Shown: positions 54,411 to 63,586 of the stretch, one piece after another
How the letters are laid out: each line of letters starts with the position of its first letter
Numbering within the stretch: the first letter of the stretch is position 1
NCBI GenBank assembly: GCA_028375605.1
Contig: JAONGR010000001.1
Coordinates: 62,001 to 126,000, forward strand
DNA from: Arcobacteraceae bacterium
GTDB lineage: Bacteria > Campylobacterota > Campylobacteria > Campylobacterales > Arcobacteraceae
Length of the DNA: 64,000 nucleotides
Direction: 5' to 3'
Made by a program: the position numbers and the translations under genes
Notes under the pieces: model-generated
The model's database searches: none
Told to the model about the DNA's origin: nothing
The model's input: the letters and a program-made list of their open reading frames with translations, nothing else

Positions 54411-55007
54411 CTAAACTTTTGTATCATTATTTTTTGATAGGTTTAATTCATCAAGAACTTCTTTATAAACATTTTCATAGTTTACATACAAATAAAATCT
54501 TTCTCCTAATGTAGTTAGTTTATATTTAACCTTATGAAGTTGAGAATCTTCTGTTTCGATTAGTCCATAATTTTTCAATCCTGTCAAAGAGTAAATTGCA
54601 TTCGTATAAGTACTTTCTCTACTCTTAATACTATATAAAAAATAAAATTGATGAGTAATTAAATCTTCTGTTAGCTTTATAAACATTTCTGTTTCTAAAT
54701 CAATTTTATAATTTTGTGAAGCAATATTTTTTAAAATACTTTCAAATATTTTTGACTTTATTTGATTATTTTCTACCATTACTTTATTAAATATTCTTAA
54801 AAAAAACATTGTAAAATCTTCACTTTTTAGAAAATCTTCATCTATATTTTCAATAGTCTCTAAATCATTAAGAAAAGTATCTATTAATTTATCTCTTTTT
54901 TTTTGAAGATTATCTGGAATATATTTATCTATTAAGACTGATACTCCGTCACAAAAAGGAATAGTACTAACTCCTGATACAACAATGTTTTTTAAATGTG
55001 AATTCAT
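54411..55007 (-). CDS. Uncharacterised helical protein with winged-helix-like C-terminus
   Basis: 198 residues. The start VSGVSTIPFCDGVSVLIDKY (no cleavage site) is hydrophobic but interrupted, followed by a long amphipathic helical part (KKRDKLIDTFLNDLETIENID). Residues about 130-185 look like a winged helix: TNAIYSLTGLKNYGLI, KVKYKLTTLGERFYLYV. It resembles a widespread uncharacterised family of accessory regions. Function unknown; it is possibly a regulator. Confidence 0.6.
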   Translation of the reverse strand: MNSHLKNIVVSGVSTIPFCDGVSVLIDKYIPDNLQKKRDKLIDTFLNDLETIENIDEDFLKSEDFTMFFLRIFNKVMVENNQIKSKIFESILKNIASQNYKIDLETEMFIKLTEDLITHQFYFLYSIKSRESTYTNAIYSLTGLKNYGLIETEDSQLHKVKYKLTTLGERFYLYVNYENVYKEVLDELNLSKNNDTKV

Positions 55008-55328
55008 TTATTAATCTCCATTATTTTTAAACTTGAATAATAATTAAGTAGATTTTATTCTATCAAAAACTAAGTAAAGTGAAACTTCTATTATAATGCT
55101 ATGTCACTTTAGTTTTTCATTTTAATCTAAAATAATTTAATTAGATAATATTTCTTTGATTTAAACTCTAAAATCCAAACTATAATCACTACAATTATTA
55201 TTGACAATAACTAAGTAAGGCACTTGAGTTTAGATTTAATAATTTTTATTATCTTAATTTGAAAATAAAAATATTTATGCTATTATTCTAATAAGACAAA
55301 AATTATCCTATTTGAAATGGAGACAAAA
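55008..55328. promoter_or_regulatory. Intergenic region with suf operon promoter
   Basis: About 320 bp without a gene. A candidate extended -10 (TGCTATTAT, box 55281-55286) lies 43 bp before the chosen sufB start. An AT-rich palindrome (TAATAA-TTT-TTATTA, 55237-55251) is upstream and could bind an iron regulator such as Fur; evidence is weak. The rest shows no gene or structured RNA that I recognise. Confidence 0.4.
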
Positions 55329-56765
55329 ATGAGTGAGAATAAAGATATAAAAAAACTTCTTGCAGATGACTATAAACTAGGCTTTGAAACACTGATAGAA
55401 AGTGATACCTTTGCAGTAGGATTAAATGAAGATGTAATAAGAGCCATATCTAAAAAGAAAGATGAACCTGAGTGGTTACTAGAATTCCGATTAAAAGCAT
55501 ATGCAAAATGGCTTACAAAAGAAGAGCCAAATTGGGCTAATCTTAACTATCCAGAAATAGACTATCAAAAAATAGCCTACTATTCTGCACCTAAACAGTT
55601 ACTTGATTCGTTAGATGAAGTTGACCCTAAACTATTGGAAACATATGAAAAACTAGGTATTCCTTTAGAAGAACAAAAGATGTTGGCTGGTGTTGCTGTT
55701 GATGCTGTATTTGATAGTGTGAGTGTAAAAACTACCTTTCACCAAGAGTTAGAAGACTTAGGTATAATATTTATGAGTATTAGTGAAGCTGCACATAAAC
55801 ACCCTAAACTACTTAAAAAATATTTAGGAAGTGTAGTTCCTGTAAATGATAACTATTTTGCTACTTTAAACTGTGCAGTTTTTACAGATGGTTCTTTTGT
55901 ATATATTCCAAAAGGTGTACGCTGTCCTATGGAACTATCAACATACTTCAGAATAAATGCTCAAAATACAGGACAGTTCGAGAGAACAATTATTATTGCG
56001 GATGAAGATAGTTATGTATCATACAATGAAGGATGTTCAGCTCCATCAAGAGATGAAAACCAACTTCACGCTGCTGTTGTAGAACTAGTGACACTAGATA
56101 ATGCGGAGATAAAATACTCAACTATTCAAAACTGGTTTCCAGGAGATGAAGAGGGGAAAGGTGGTATCTATAACTTCGTAACTAAAAGAGGTTTATGTAA
56201 AGGGAAAAACTCTAAAATATCTTGGACACAAGTAGAAACTGGCTCTGTTATCACATGGAAATATCCAAGTTGTATTTTAAAAGGTGATGGAAGTACTGGA
56301 GAGTTTTATTCTGTGGCTATTTCAAGTAAAGCACAACAAGCCGATACAGGAACAAAAATGATTCACTTAGGAGATAATACAAAATCAACTATTATCTCAA
56401 AAGGAATTTCTGCAATGAAAGGTAAAAATTCTTATAGAGGATTAGTAAAAGTAGCTAAAAAAGCACAAAATACAAGAAACTTTTCTCAGTGTGATTCTCT
56501 TATCATTGGAAATACTTGTTCTGCTAATACATATCCATATCATGAGATAAAGAATAGAACAGCACAAATAGAACATGAGGCAACCACTTCAAAAATTTCT
56601 GATGACCAGCTTTTTTATCTAAGACAAAGAGGGGTTGATGAAGAAAATGCAGTTGCATTAATAGTAAATGGTTTTTGTAAAGAGGTACTAAATAATCTTC
56701 CTATGGAGTTCGCAGTAGAAGCAAAAGCTTTACTTGATGTAACTTTAGAGGGAAGTGTTGGATAA
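55329..56765 (+). CDS. sufB: Fe-S cluster scaffold protein SufB
   Basis: About 478 residues. The start at 55329 is preferred over ATG 55317 because GGAG lies 6 bp before it and reads out as part of the shorter start's ribosome binding site. Family motifs: [40 protein letters not shown] and [20 protein letters not shown], the last near the conserved Cys used for cluster assembly. SufB is the scaffold of the SufBCD complex. It is the first gene of a seven-gene operon. Confidence 0.96.
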   Translation: MSENKDIKKLLADDYKLGFETLIESDTFAVGLNEDVIRAISKKKDEPEWLLEFRLKAYAKWLTKEEPNWANLNYPEIDYQKIAYYSAPKQLLDSLDEVDPKLLETYEKLGIPLEEQKMLAGVAVDAVFDSVSVKTTFHQELEDLGIIFMSISEAAHKHPKLLKKYLGSVVPVNDNYFATLNCAVFTDGSFVYIPKGVRCPMELSTYFRINAQNTGQFERTIIIADEDSYVSYNEGCSAPSRDENQLHAAVVELVTLDNAEIKYSTIQNWFPGDEEGKGGIYNFVTKRGLCKGKNSKISWTQVETGSVITWKYPSCILKGDGSTGEFYSVAISSKAQQADTGTKMIHLGDNTKSTIISKGISAMKGKNSYRGLVKVAKKAQNTRNFSQCDSLIIGNTCSANTYPYHEIKNRTAQIEHEATTSKISDDQLFYLRQRGVDEENAVALIVNGFCKEVLNNLPMEFAVEAKALLDVTLEGSVG

Positions 56766-56782
56766 TGGAAAAGGAAAATAAA

Positions 56783-57544
56783 ATGTTAAAAATAGAAAAT
56801 TTAAATGTAGAAATAAACGGTAAAAAAATACTAAATGATTTTAATATTGATATAAAAGAGGGTGAAATCCATGCACTTATGGGTGTAAATGGAGCTGGTA
56901 AGTCTACTTTAGTAAAAGCTATAAGTGGTCACTATGATACAAATATCACATCTGGTACTATAACATATAATGGAAAAGAGATAACAGAAAAATCTGCTGA
57001 TGATAGAGCAAATGAAGGTATATTCTTAAGTTTCCAATCACCAGTAGAGGTACCAGGAGTAAACAATAGTTACTTTTTAAAAACAGCTGTAAATGCAAAA
57101 AAAGCATATAATAAAGAAGATGAGTTAGATTCAATGGAATTTATGAAACTATTAAAAGAAAAACTAAAAAAATATAATCTTGATAATTCACTTTTAAAAA
57201 GAGGATTAAATGAAGGTTTTTCTGGAGGAGAGAAAAAGAAAAATGAACTTCTTCAACTATTACTTTTAAATCCTAATTTGATTATGTTAGATGAGATAGA
57301 TTCTGGACTTGATGTTGATGCTATTAAAAGTGTTGCTGAAGTTATAAATGGAATGCTTAGAGAAGATGCTAAAAAATCTATTTTGATGATTACACACTAC
57401 GATAGATTAATGGAGCTTATTAAACCTGACTTTGTGCATATTTTAAAAGATGGTAAAATAGTGAAAACTGGTGACTACTCTCTTGCATTAGAACTTGATG
57501 AAAAGGGATTTGCAGAATTAGGACTAAATCATGAAAAAGTATGA
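56783..57544 (+). CDS. sufC: Fe-S assembly ATPase SufC
   Basis: About 253 residues of ABC ATPase: Walker A GVNGAGKST, signature SGGEKKKNE, Walker B LIMLDEIDSGLD. The start at 56783 (MLKIENLNVEI) fits the family and has AAAGGAAAATAAA before it. A frame six codons longer, overlapping the sufB stop, is possible. SufC drives conformational change in SufB and SufD. It overlaps sufD by 14 bp. Confidence 0.95.
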   Translation: MLKIENLNVEINGKKILNDFNIDIKEGEIHALMGVNGAGKSTLVKAISGHYDTNITSGTITYNGKEITEKSADDRANEGIFLSFQSPVEVPGVNNSYFLKTAVNAKKAYNKEDELDSMEFMKLLKEKLKKYNLDNSLLKRGLNEGFSGGEKKKNELLQLLLLNPNLIMLDEIDSGLDVDAIKSVAEVINGMLREDAKKSILMITHYDRLMELIKPDFVHILKDGKIVKTGDYSLALELDEKGFAELGLNHEKV

Positions 57545-58313
57545 ACCATATAATAATATAAATAAAGTAGAAAATTTAGTAAACACATATAAATTTTTAA
57601 ATAATGATACAACATCATATGAAGTAGAAGAAAATGAAACTCTTACTATAATTGATGTTATAGATGCAGATAGTGAATCATCATTTCAAAGAGAATTAAA
57701 AGTAAATGACAATGCAACACTAAACTATATCAAAATAGGAAAAAGTAAAACTAGTTCAAATATCAAATATACAAATAGTATAGGAGAAAATGCGACTTTA
57801 AATATCTCTTATTTTGATGTAGAGAGTTCTATAAATAGTGTAGAGACAAAACTCAAATCTAAAAGTTCTAGCTTAAATATAAATGGGCTTATTGATTTAC
57901 AAGATAACGCAAAAGTGCAATATGATATAGTTACAAATCATCAAAATGAAAGTTTAAGTGATATAAAATTTAAAAATCTTTTAGATGGTAAATCATCTGC
58001 AAAACTACGTATGTTTTCAATTGTGGAAGAGACTGCAAGTTTCTCTAAAGCTTTTCAAAATTCTCAAACAATATTGTTAAGTGATGATAGTTTTATAGCT
58101 GTTACACCTCATTTAGAGATTTTGATAGATGAACTAGAAGCTAGTCATGGAGCTACTTGTGGTGATTTGGATCAAGATAGTATCTATTATTTAAAAAGTC
58201 GTGGAATAAAAGAGGAGGATGCAAAAGTGATCCTTCTAAATGCACTTAGAAATGAAGTTTATGAAAGCTTTGAAAATGACGAATTAAGTGAGATTATAAA
58301 AGGACTAGTATGA
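57531..58313 (+). CDS. sufD: SufD-like Fe-S assembly protein (short form)
   Basis: 260 residues, well short of typical SufD (about 400). The beta-helix core (strands around GENATLNISYFDVESSIN) and the C-terminal LEASHGATCGDLDQDSIYYL are present; the His matches the residue that helps cluster formation. The N-terminal helical domain is largely missing. It is in the expected place between sufC and sufS, overlapping both. Confidence 0.9.
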   Translation: MKKYEPYNNINKVENLVNTYKFLNNDTTSYEVEENETLTIIDVIDADSESSFQRELKVNDNATLNYIKIGKSKTSSNIKYTNSIGENATLNISYFDVESSINSVETKLKSKSSSLNINGLIDLQDNAKVQYDIVTNHQNESLSDIKFKNLLDGKSSAKLRMFSIVEETASFSKAFQNSQTILLSDDSFIAVTPHLEILIDELEASHGATCGDLDQDSIYYLKSRGIKEEDAKVILLNALRNEVYESFENDELSEIIKGLV

Positions 58314-59497
58314 GTTATAAAAAATTCTTCCCCTACTTTAAAAATAGTGATATAACCTATCTTGATAGTGGAGCAACAACACAAAAAGTTCAAAGTGTCA
58401 TCGCTAGTGAATTAGAATACTACACAGATTATTGTGCAAATACACACAGAAGTAATTTTGGTGATGCTAATAAAGCCACCATACACTATGAAGAGAGTAG
58501 AAAATATCTTCAAAAGTTTATCAATGCAAAAGATAGTTCAGAAATCATTTTTACAAAAGGTGTAACAGAATCTATAAATTTTATTTGCAGTTCTTTTGCA
58601 AAAAATTTTAAAACGGTAATCATCTCGTCACTTGAACACCACTCAAATATAGTGCCTTGGCATATGCAAGGAAGAAGTTTAGGAGATGGTCTTGAAGTTG
58701 TAGGATATAAAGATAATTTTGCATTTGATTTTGATGAATTTGAAAGAATATTAGTAAAAAATCCAAATAGTTTTGTATCGGTTACACATATCTCAAATGC
58801 TTTTGGAACGATAAATGATATCAAAAAGATATGTGCAATGGCACATAAATATGACTCTTATGTTTTAATTGATGGGGCCCAAAGTTTGGCACATAAAAAA
58901 ATAGATATACAAGATATCGACTGTGATTTCTTTGCAATTTCTGGACATAAAACTTTTGCTCCTACTGGTGTGGGTGCTGTTTATATAAAACAAGAACTAC
59001 TAAATAGAGTTGAACCTTATCAAACAGGAGGAGCCACTATTAAAACGGTTACCTATAACAGTTCAACTTTATTAGATAGTCCCTATAAATTTGAAGCTGG
59101 CACTCAAAATATCGCTGGTGTTATTGGATTTAGAAAAGCTTTAGAGTTTATAGATGAAGTGGGTTATGAAATAATAGAAAAACAAGAATATAGACTTTAT
59201 GAATATCTACACAATGAGTTAAAAAAAATTAGTGAAGTGGTATTTTATAATACTACTAAAGAGACCATCTCAAATAAAAGTTTTAATATACAAGGTGTTA
59301 TTCATGATGATGTAGGAATTCTTTTAGATAAACAAAAAATTGCTATACGAGTTGGGCATCATTGTGCTATGCCAATTATGGAAAAACTTGAAATAAAGGG
59401 TACAATAAGAGTATCGTTAGCTTTTTACAATGACTTTGATGATATCGATATATTCATCGTTGCATTAAAAAGAGCTATAAAAATGCTAAAGGATTAG
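58310..59497 (+). CDS. sufS: Cysteine desulfurase SufS
   Basis: 395 residues of class II type. PLP-binding K214 in AISGHKTFAPTGVGAVY; the persulfide-forming C352 in RVGHHCAMPIM. LDSGATTQKVQSV near the N-terminus and TSHRSNF-like THRSNF are conserved. It takes sulfur from cysteine and passes it to the SufE encoded next door. The ATG overlaps the sufD stop (TATGA junction). Confidence 0.95.
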   Translation: MSYKKFFPYFKNSDITYLDSGATTQKVQSVIASELEYYTDYCANTHRSNFGDANKATIHYEESRKYLQKFINAKDSSEIIFTKGVTESINFICSSFAKNFKTVIISSLEHHSNIVPWHMQGRSLGDGLEVVGYKDNFAFDFDEFERILVKNPNSFVSVTHISNAFGTINDIKKICAMAHKYDSYVLIDGAQSLAHKKIDIQDIDCDFFAISGHKTFAPTGVGAVYIKQELLNRVEPYQTGGATIKTVTYNSSTLLDSPYKFEAGTQNIAGVIGFRKALEFIDEVGYEIIEKQEYRLYEYLHNELKKISEVVFYNTTKETISNKSFNIQGVIHDDVGILLDKQKIAIRVGHHCAMPIMEKLEIKGTIRVSLAFYNDFDDIDIFIVALKRAIKMLKD

Positions 59498-59500
59498 TGT

Positions 59501-59917
59501 ATGTCAAACATAAAAGAAGCCATAGAAAATATCAAAGATGATTTAGAATTTTTTGATGATGAGCTAGATAAATATGAATTTATAATTGATTTAGGGAAAA
59601 AACTCAAACCCTTTAATGAAAGTGATCAAAAAGATGAATACTTAGTACAGGGTTGTACTTCTCAAGTTTGGTTAGTACCAACTATAAATGATAATATTTT
59701 ATATCTATCAGGTACTAGTGATGCGATTATAGTCAAAGGATTAGTTCATATTATCTTAGAAATATTTAATGAAAGAACAATACAAGAGATACAAGAATTT
59801 GATATAAATATTTTAAGTGAATTAGGGTTGACAGAGATTATCACACCAAATAGACAAAGTGGAGTTCAAGGGATGATCAAAAAAATAATGGAGGTAAGTA
59901 AAAATGGGAATATTTAA
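59501..59917 (+). CDS. sufE: Sulfur acceptor protein SufE
   Basis: 138 residues with active-site Cys52 in LVQGCTSQVWL and the NRQSGVQGMIKKI C-terminal motif. It accepts persulfide from SufS and delivers it to SufB. It lies 3 bp after sufS and overlaps the DUF59 gene by 14 bp. Confidence 0.95.
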   Translation: MSNIKEAIENIKDDLEFFDDELDKYEFIIDLGKKLKPFNESDQKDEYLVQGCTSQVWLVPTINDNILYLSGTSDAIIVKGLVHIILEIFNERTIQEIQEFDINILSELGLTEIITPNRQSGVQGMIKKIMEVSKNGNI

Positions 59918-60248
59918 TACAAAAGAGATAAAAGAAAAAATCATAGAAGAAAAACTAAAAAAGGTGTTTGATCCGGAGATACCTATAAATATCTATGATT
60001 TAGGTCTTATATATAATGTTGAGTTAGAAGAAAAAGACAATTATCTTTTTGTAACAATAGAGATGACTTTAACAAGTCCAGCTTGTCCTGTTGCGGAGTC
60101 ACTTTTAGGACAAGTAAAATCTTACGTTGAAGCTATAGATGAAGTAGATGAATGTACTGTAGACTTAGTTTTTGATCCTCCTTGGAGTAAAGAAAAAATA
60201 AGTGAAGAGGGAAATCTTGAACTTATGTTATCAGGAATGGTTTTATAA
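59904..60248 (+). CDS. sufT: DUF59/MIP18-family Fe-S protein maturation factor (SufT-like)
   Basis: 114 residues: VFDPEIPINIYDLGLIYNV, TIEMTLTSPACPVAESL and DLVFDPPWSKEKISEE are the DUF59 hallmarks, with the hyper-reactive Cys in SPACP. These proteins help mature certain Fe-S targets and are commonly placed at the end of suf operons, as here. Confidence 0.9.
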   Translation: MGIFNTKEIKEKIIEEKLKKVFDPEIPINIYDLGLIYNVELEEKDNYLFVTIEMTLTSPACPVAESLLGQVKSYVEAIDEVDECTVDLVFDPPWSKEKISEEGNLELMLSGMVL

Positions 60249-60280
60249 CAATATAATTAAATAAAAAAAGGAATACAAAT

Positions 60281-60619
60281 ATGCAAAACCACGCAAAAAT
60301 TTTATGGACAACAGACAACAAAGACACAGCTTTAAATATGATATGCCTTTACGCACAAAATGCAAAAATTCAGGGATGGATAGAAAAAGTAACTATTCTT
60401 GTTTGGGGTGCTTCACAAACACTTATAAGTCAAGATAAAGAATTACAAGAGAAAATCAAAGAGATGATAAATGATGGAGTAGAAATAATTGCGTGTCAAG
60501 CTTGTGCTGAAAAGATAGGAGTGGTTGATAGTTTACAAAGTTGTGGTATCAATACTTTTTATACTGGTCAGATATTAAGTGACTGGATAAAATCTGGAGA
60601 AAATATAGTTTCTGTTTAA
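60281..60619 (+). CDS. DsrE-family protein
   Basis: 112 residues of DsrE/TusD-like fold: KILWTTDNKDTALNMICLYA and VTILVWGASQTLI, with cysteines in EIIACQACAEKIGVV that could carry persulfide. AAAAAAAGGAATACAAAT precedes the ATG. At 32 bp after the DUF59 gene it is probably the last gene of the suf operon. Sulfur relay is inferred. Confidence 0.85.
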   Translation: MQNHAKILWTTDNKDTALNMICLYAQNAKIQGWIEKVTILVWGASQTLISQDKELQEKIKEMINDGVEIIACQACAEKIGVVDSLQSCGINTFYTGQILSDWIKSGENIVSV

Positions 60620-60623
60620 AATA

Positions 60624-60656
60624 AAAGAATAAAAAGAAACTATCTTTTTATTCTTT
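60624..60656. terminator. Bidirectional terminator between the suf operon and ilvA
   Basis: A perfect 14-bp stem (60624-60637 with 60643-60656, AAAGAATAAAAAGA and its complement) with a 5-nt loop lies after the DsrE stop and runs into the ilvA stop codon. Confidence 0.75.
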
Positions 60657-61860
60657 ATACCTCTTTAAATCTGTATCCAGCTTTTCTAAGTTCTGTTCTA
60701 ATACTCTCTTGGTGCTCTTCACCTTTTGTTTCAAGAGCAATAGTTACATTTGCTTCACCAAAGTCTAGTGATACAGAATTTCTGTCATAGTCTATTTGAA
60801 CGATATTTCCACTTACTTTTTCAAAAATAGAAGTTAGTGTTTTTAAAGATCCTGGTTTATCTATAAGAGTTACTATTAAGTTCATCTTTCTAGCAGATTT
60901 TACTAAACCTTTTTGAATAATTTGCGCTAACATAGTTACATCAATATTTCCACCGCTTAAAGGTAAAACAACTTTTTTACCCTCACACTCAATTTTATCA
61001 TGCATCACAGCAGCAACACCAGTCGCTCCCGCACCTTCAACTACAAGTTTATGTTGCTCCAATAAAAATAAAATAGCCGCTGCTATTTCTGTATCATCTA
61101 CTTCAATAACCTCATCAACCAAATCTAAAACATAATCAAGCATTTTTGGTGTTACATCTCTTACCGCAATACCATCTGCTATTGTTTTAACTGATTTTGA
61201 GTTGAGTTGTTTTTTTGCTTCAAAAGAGTTTTTCATAGCATTTGCACCAGTTGAAACGACTCCGATTATTTTAATACTTGGTTTAATATGTCGAATAGCA
61301 GTAGCCATTCCAGAGATAAGACCACCACCACCAATAGGTACAATAACCATATCTATATTTTCAATCTCATCTAAAATTTCTAAAGCCAATGTACCCTGAC
61401 CTGCAATGACATCATCATCAGCAAAAGGATGTACAAAAGTTTTACTCTCTTTTGTTGCTAATTCATTTGCGTATTTATATGCTTCATCATAATTACTTCC
61501 GTGTAAAACAACTTCAGCACCATAGCTTTTTACACCATTTACTTTTAATAATGGTGTAGCTTCTGGCATTACAATGGTTGCATCACATTTAAAATGTTGT
61601 GCACTAAAGGCTAAACCTTGAGCATGATTACCAGCGCTCGCTGCTACTACTCCACTATCTCGTTCGGTTTTTGTTAATTTTGCAATTTTATTAAATGCAC
61701 CTCTAATTTTAAAACTTCCAGTTAACTGTAAATTTTCTTTTTTCAAATAAATATCTGCATTATTCTTTTTACTTAAAATTGGAGCATACGAAACAGGTGT
61801 ATGTCTTACAATACCATTTATTCTTTGTTTTGCATCGTGTATATCTTGTATCTTTATCAT
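60655..61860 (-). CDS. ilvA: Threonine ammonia-lyase (biosynthetic-type short form)
   Basis: 401 residues. PLP Lys51 in GSFKIRGAFNK, PLP phosphate loop SAGNHAQGLA and GGGGLISG. Residues about 325-401 form an ACT domain (MNLIVTLIDKPGSLKTLTSIF). It deaminates threonine to 2-oxobutyrate for isoleucine synthesis, or serves catabolism in the short form. Monocistronic; the upstream 112 bp are shared with the RDD gene. Confidence 0.93.
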   Translation of the reverse strand: MIKIQDIHDAKQRINGIVRHTPVSYAPILSKKNNADIYLKKENLQLTGSFKIRGAFNKIAKLTKTERDSGVVAASAGNHAQGLAFSAQHFKCDATIVMPEATPLLKVNGVKSYGAEVVLHGSNYDEAYKYANELATKESKTFVHPFADDDVIAGQGTLALEILDEIENIDMVIVPIGGGGLISGMATAIRHIKPSIKIIGVVSTGANAMKNSFEAKKQLNSKSVKTIADGIAVRDVTPKMLDYVLDLVDEVIEVDDTEIAAAILFLLEQHKLVVEGAGATGVAAVMHDKIECEGKKVVLPLSGGNIDVTMLAQIIQKGLVKSARKMNLIVTLIDKPGSLKTLTSIFEKVSGNIVQIDYDRNSVSLDFGEANVTIALETKGEEHQESIRTELRKAGYRFKEV

Positions 61861-61972
61861 ACGCGGATTATATACAAATATTCTTTAATTATGAGAAACT
61901 TTATAGTGTAGTTTTGGTTAAACATTTGTATAATGCACTTAAAAATTATAATTTAAAACAGAGGTAATACAG

Positions 61973-62461
61973 ATGGCTAGATGGAGAGATACTAAAAAAG
62001 GTAATATCACAAAAAAAACAGAACAAAAAGAAGAAAATCAAAATGTGATTCCTAATCAATCTTGTTCTCCTCTTTTTAGAATAAAAGCATTTATTACAGA
62101 TATGTTTATGATTATGATGCCTATAATGTATATCACCACATATATCATTTTAGATGGGAAAGACTCATTTCAAGGAAGTGAAATGGCTAGATGGATTACA
62201 ATGGGAATCTATGGACTTATTGTTGTTGTATTATGGGTTAAAAAAGGTCAAACTCCAGGATTTAAAGCATATGATATTATTCTTATAAGTGATAAAGATA
62301 AAAAAACATTAGGATTTATTTCTGCACTTTTACGATATTTTATGTTTATTGTAAGTGCTATTAGCATTATCGGTGTACTGTTACCATTTTTTAGAAAAGA
62401 CAAAAAAACATTTCAAGATTTAGTTATGAATACTTCAGTTATCATCGTCGAAAAGAAATAG
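61973..62461 (+). CDS. RDD-family membrane protein
   Basis: 162 residues. After a charged N-terminus, FRIKAFITDMFMIMMPIMYIT carries the RDD pattern (here R-x4-D), then two more helices and the conserved GQTPGFKAYDIILIS segment. The function of the family is not settled (transport-related). It is 5 bp upstream of an MFS transporter and probably works with or next to it. Confidence 0.82.
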   Translation: MARWRDTKKGNITKKTEQKEENQNVIPNQSCSPLFRIKAFITDMFMIMMPIMYITTYIILDGKDSFQGSEMARWITMGIYGLIVVVLWVKKGQTPGFKAYDIILISDKDKKTLGFISALLRYFMFIVSAISIIGVLLPFFRKDKKTFQDLVMNTSVIIVEKK

Positions 62462-62466
62462 AATTT

Positions 62467-63549
62467 ATGTTATTTTTTAAACTTTCAGCATTTTATTTTT
62501 TTTATTTTGCTGCAGTTGGAGTGTATGTAATATTTTTACCGAAAGTTCTTTTAGATATTGGATATACAACTACAAACATCGGTATTGTTTTAGCACTAGC
62601 TCCTTTGATGAGATTTTTAACACCATTTTTATTTTTAAAACATGTAAAATTAGATCAAAAACTTTTTAAATATGTTCTTCTATTATCAGTTACATCTGCT
62701 TCTTTATTTTATGTAACTATAGAATCCTTTTATCTCTTTATGTTAAATAATGCAATCTTAGGTGTATGTTTGAGTCTGCTATTACCATATATAGAACTCA
62801 TTGCCATCAAAGAATTAAAAGATAGATATGGTAAATCTAGGCTTTATGGTTCTATAGGATTTATGCTTGTAGGTTTGGTTCTTGCAAAATATCTTACTGT
62901 TCCACAAGTCGCATTACACTATTACTTAATTGCAACACTTATGACGGCATTGTTTGCGTTTAGTTTACTCAAATATGATGATGTACAATTATCAGCTAAT
63001 GAAGACGACGAGAAATTTTCCCTTTTAAAATACTGGCCATTTTGGGTCAGTATATTTTTAATGCAAGTAAGTTTTGGTGGATTTTATAACTTTTTTACTA
63101 TTTACGAAACAGCACACGGGATTAGCTTAGAGATGGTGAGTTATCTATGGGCATTTGGAGTAATTTGTGAAATACTTATATTTTACTATCAAGCACCATT
63201 ATTAAAGAAGAATCTATTATTGATGATAAAGTTTTCTATTATAATTACTTCGTTTAGATGGTTTTTGTTGTATCTTTATCCTGATTCTTTAACTATATCG
63301 TTTTTTACTCAAAGTTTACATGCCTTTAGTTTTGGACTTTATCATAGTGCTGTTATTTTATTTTTGTATCAACTTTACTCAAATAAAAAACTTGCACAGC
63401 AATTTATGTTAGGTATCGCTTATGGATTAGGTGGATTTTTAGGAGCTATTGTCTCAGGACAATTTTATGGGGAGTATCTCTTTTTATACTCTTCAGTCAT
63501 CGCACTAATCTCATATTTAAGTTTGTACTATATGAAAAATAAGTTATAA
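62467..63549 (+). CDS. MFS transporter (HcaT/LacY-like)
   Basis: 360 residues, about eleven to twelve membrane helices and strongly hydrophobic. The region GVYVIFLPKVLLDIGYTT at the N-terminus and GKSRLYGSIGFMLVG between helices 4 and 5 fit the MFS_1_like/HcaT branch. The substrate is unknown. The start at ATG 62467 follows the RDD stop by 5 bp. Confidence 0.85.
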   Translation: MLFFKLSAFYFFYFAAVGVYVIFLPKVLLDIGYTTTNIGIVLALAPLMRFLTPFLFLKHVKLDQKLFKYVLLLSVTSASLFYVTIESFYLFMLNNAILGVCLSLLLPYIELIAIKELKDRYGKSRLYGSIGFMLVGLVLAKYLTVPQVALHYYLIATLMTALFAFSLLKYDDVQLSANEDDEKFSLLKYWPFWVSIFLMQVSFGGFYNFFTIYETAHGISLEMVSYLWAFGVICEILIFYYQAPLLKKNLLLMIKFSIIITSFRWFLLYLYPDSLTISFFTQSLHAFSFGLYHSAVILFLYQLYSNKKLAQQFMLGIAYGLGGFLGAIVSGQFYGEYLFLYSSVIALISYLSLYYMKNKL

Positions 63550-63586
63550 TATAAAAAATAAATCACACAATAATAAGGAAATATAT

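Noticed and set aside
47294-55007. An integrase, transposase or tRNA at the accessory region
   Set aside because: I looked for these as the mover of the RhuM-SLATT segment and found none on either strand; no tRNA T-loop pattern is visible in the gaps.
55237-55251. A definite Fur box upstream of sufB
   Set aside because: TAATAATTTTTATTA is palindromic but made only of A and T in a very AT-rich gap, so chance is likely. Mentioned only as a weak candidate within the promoter region.
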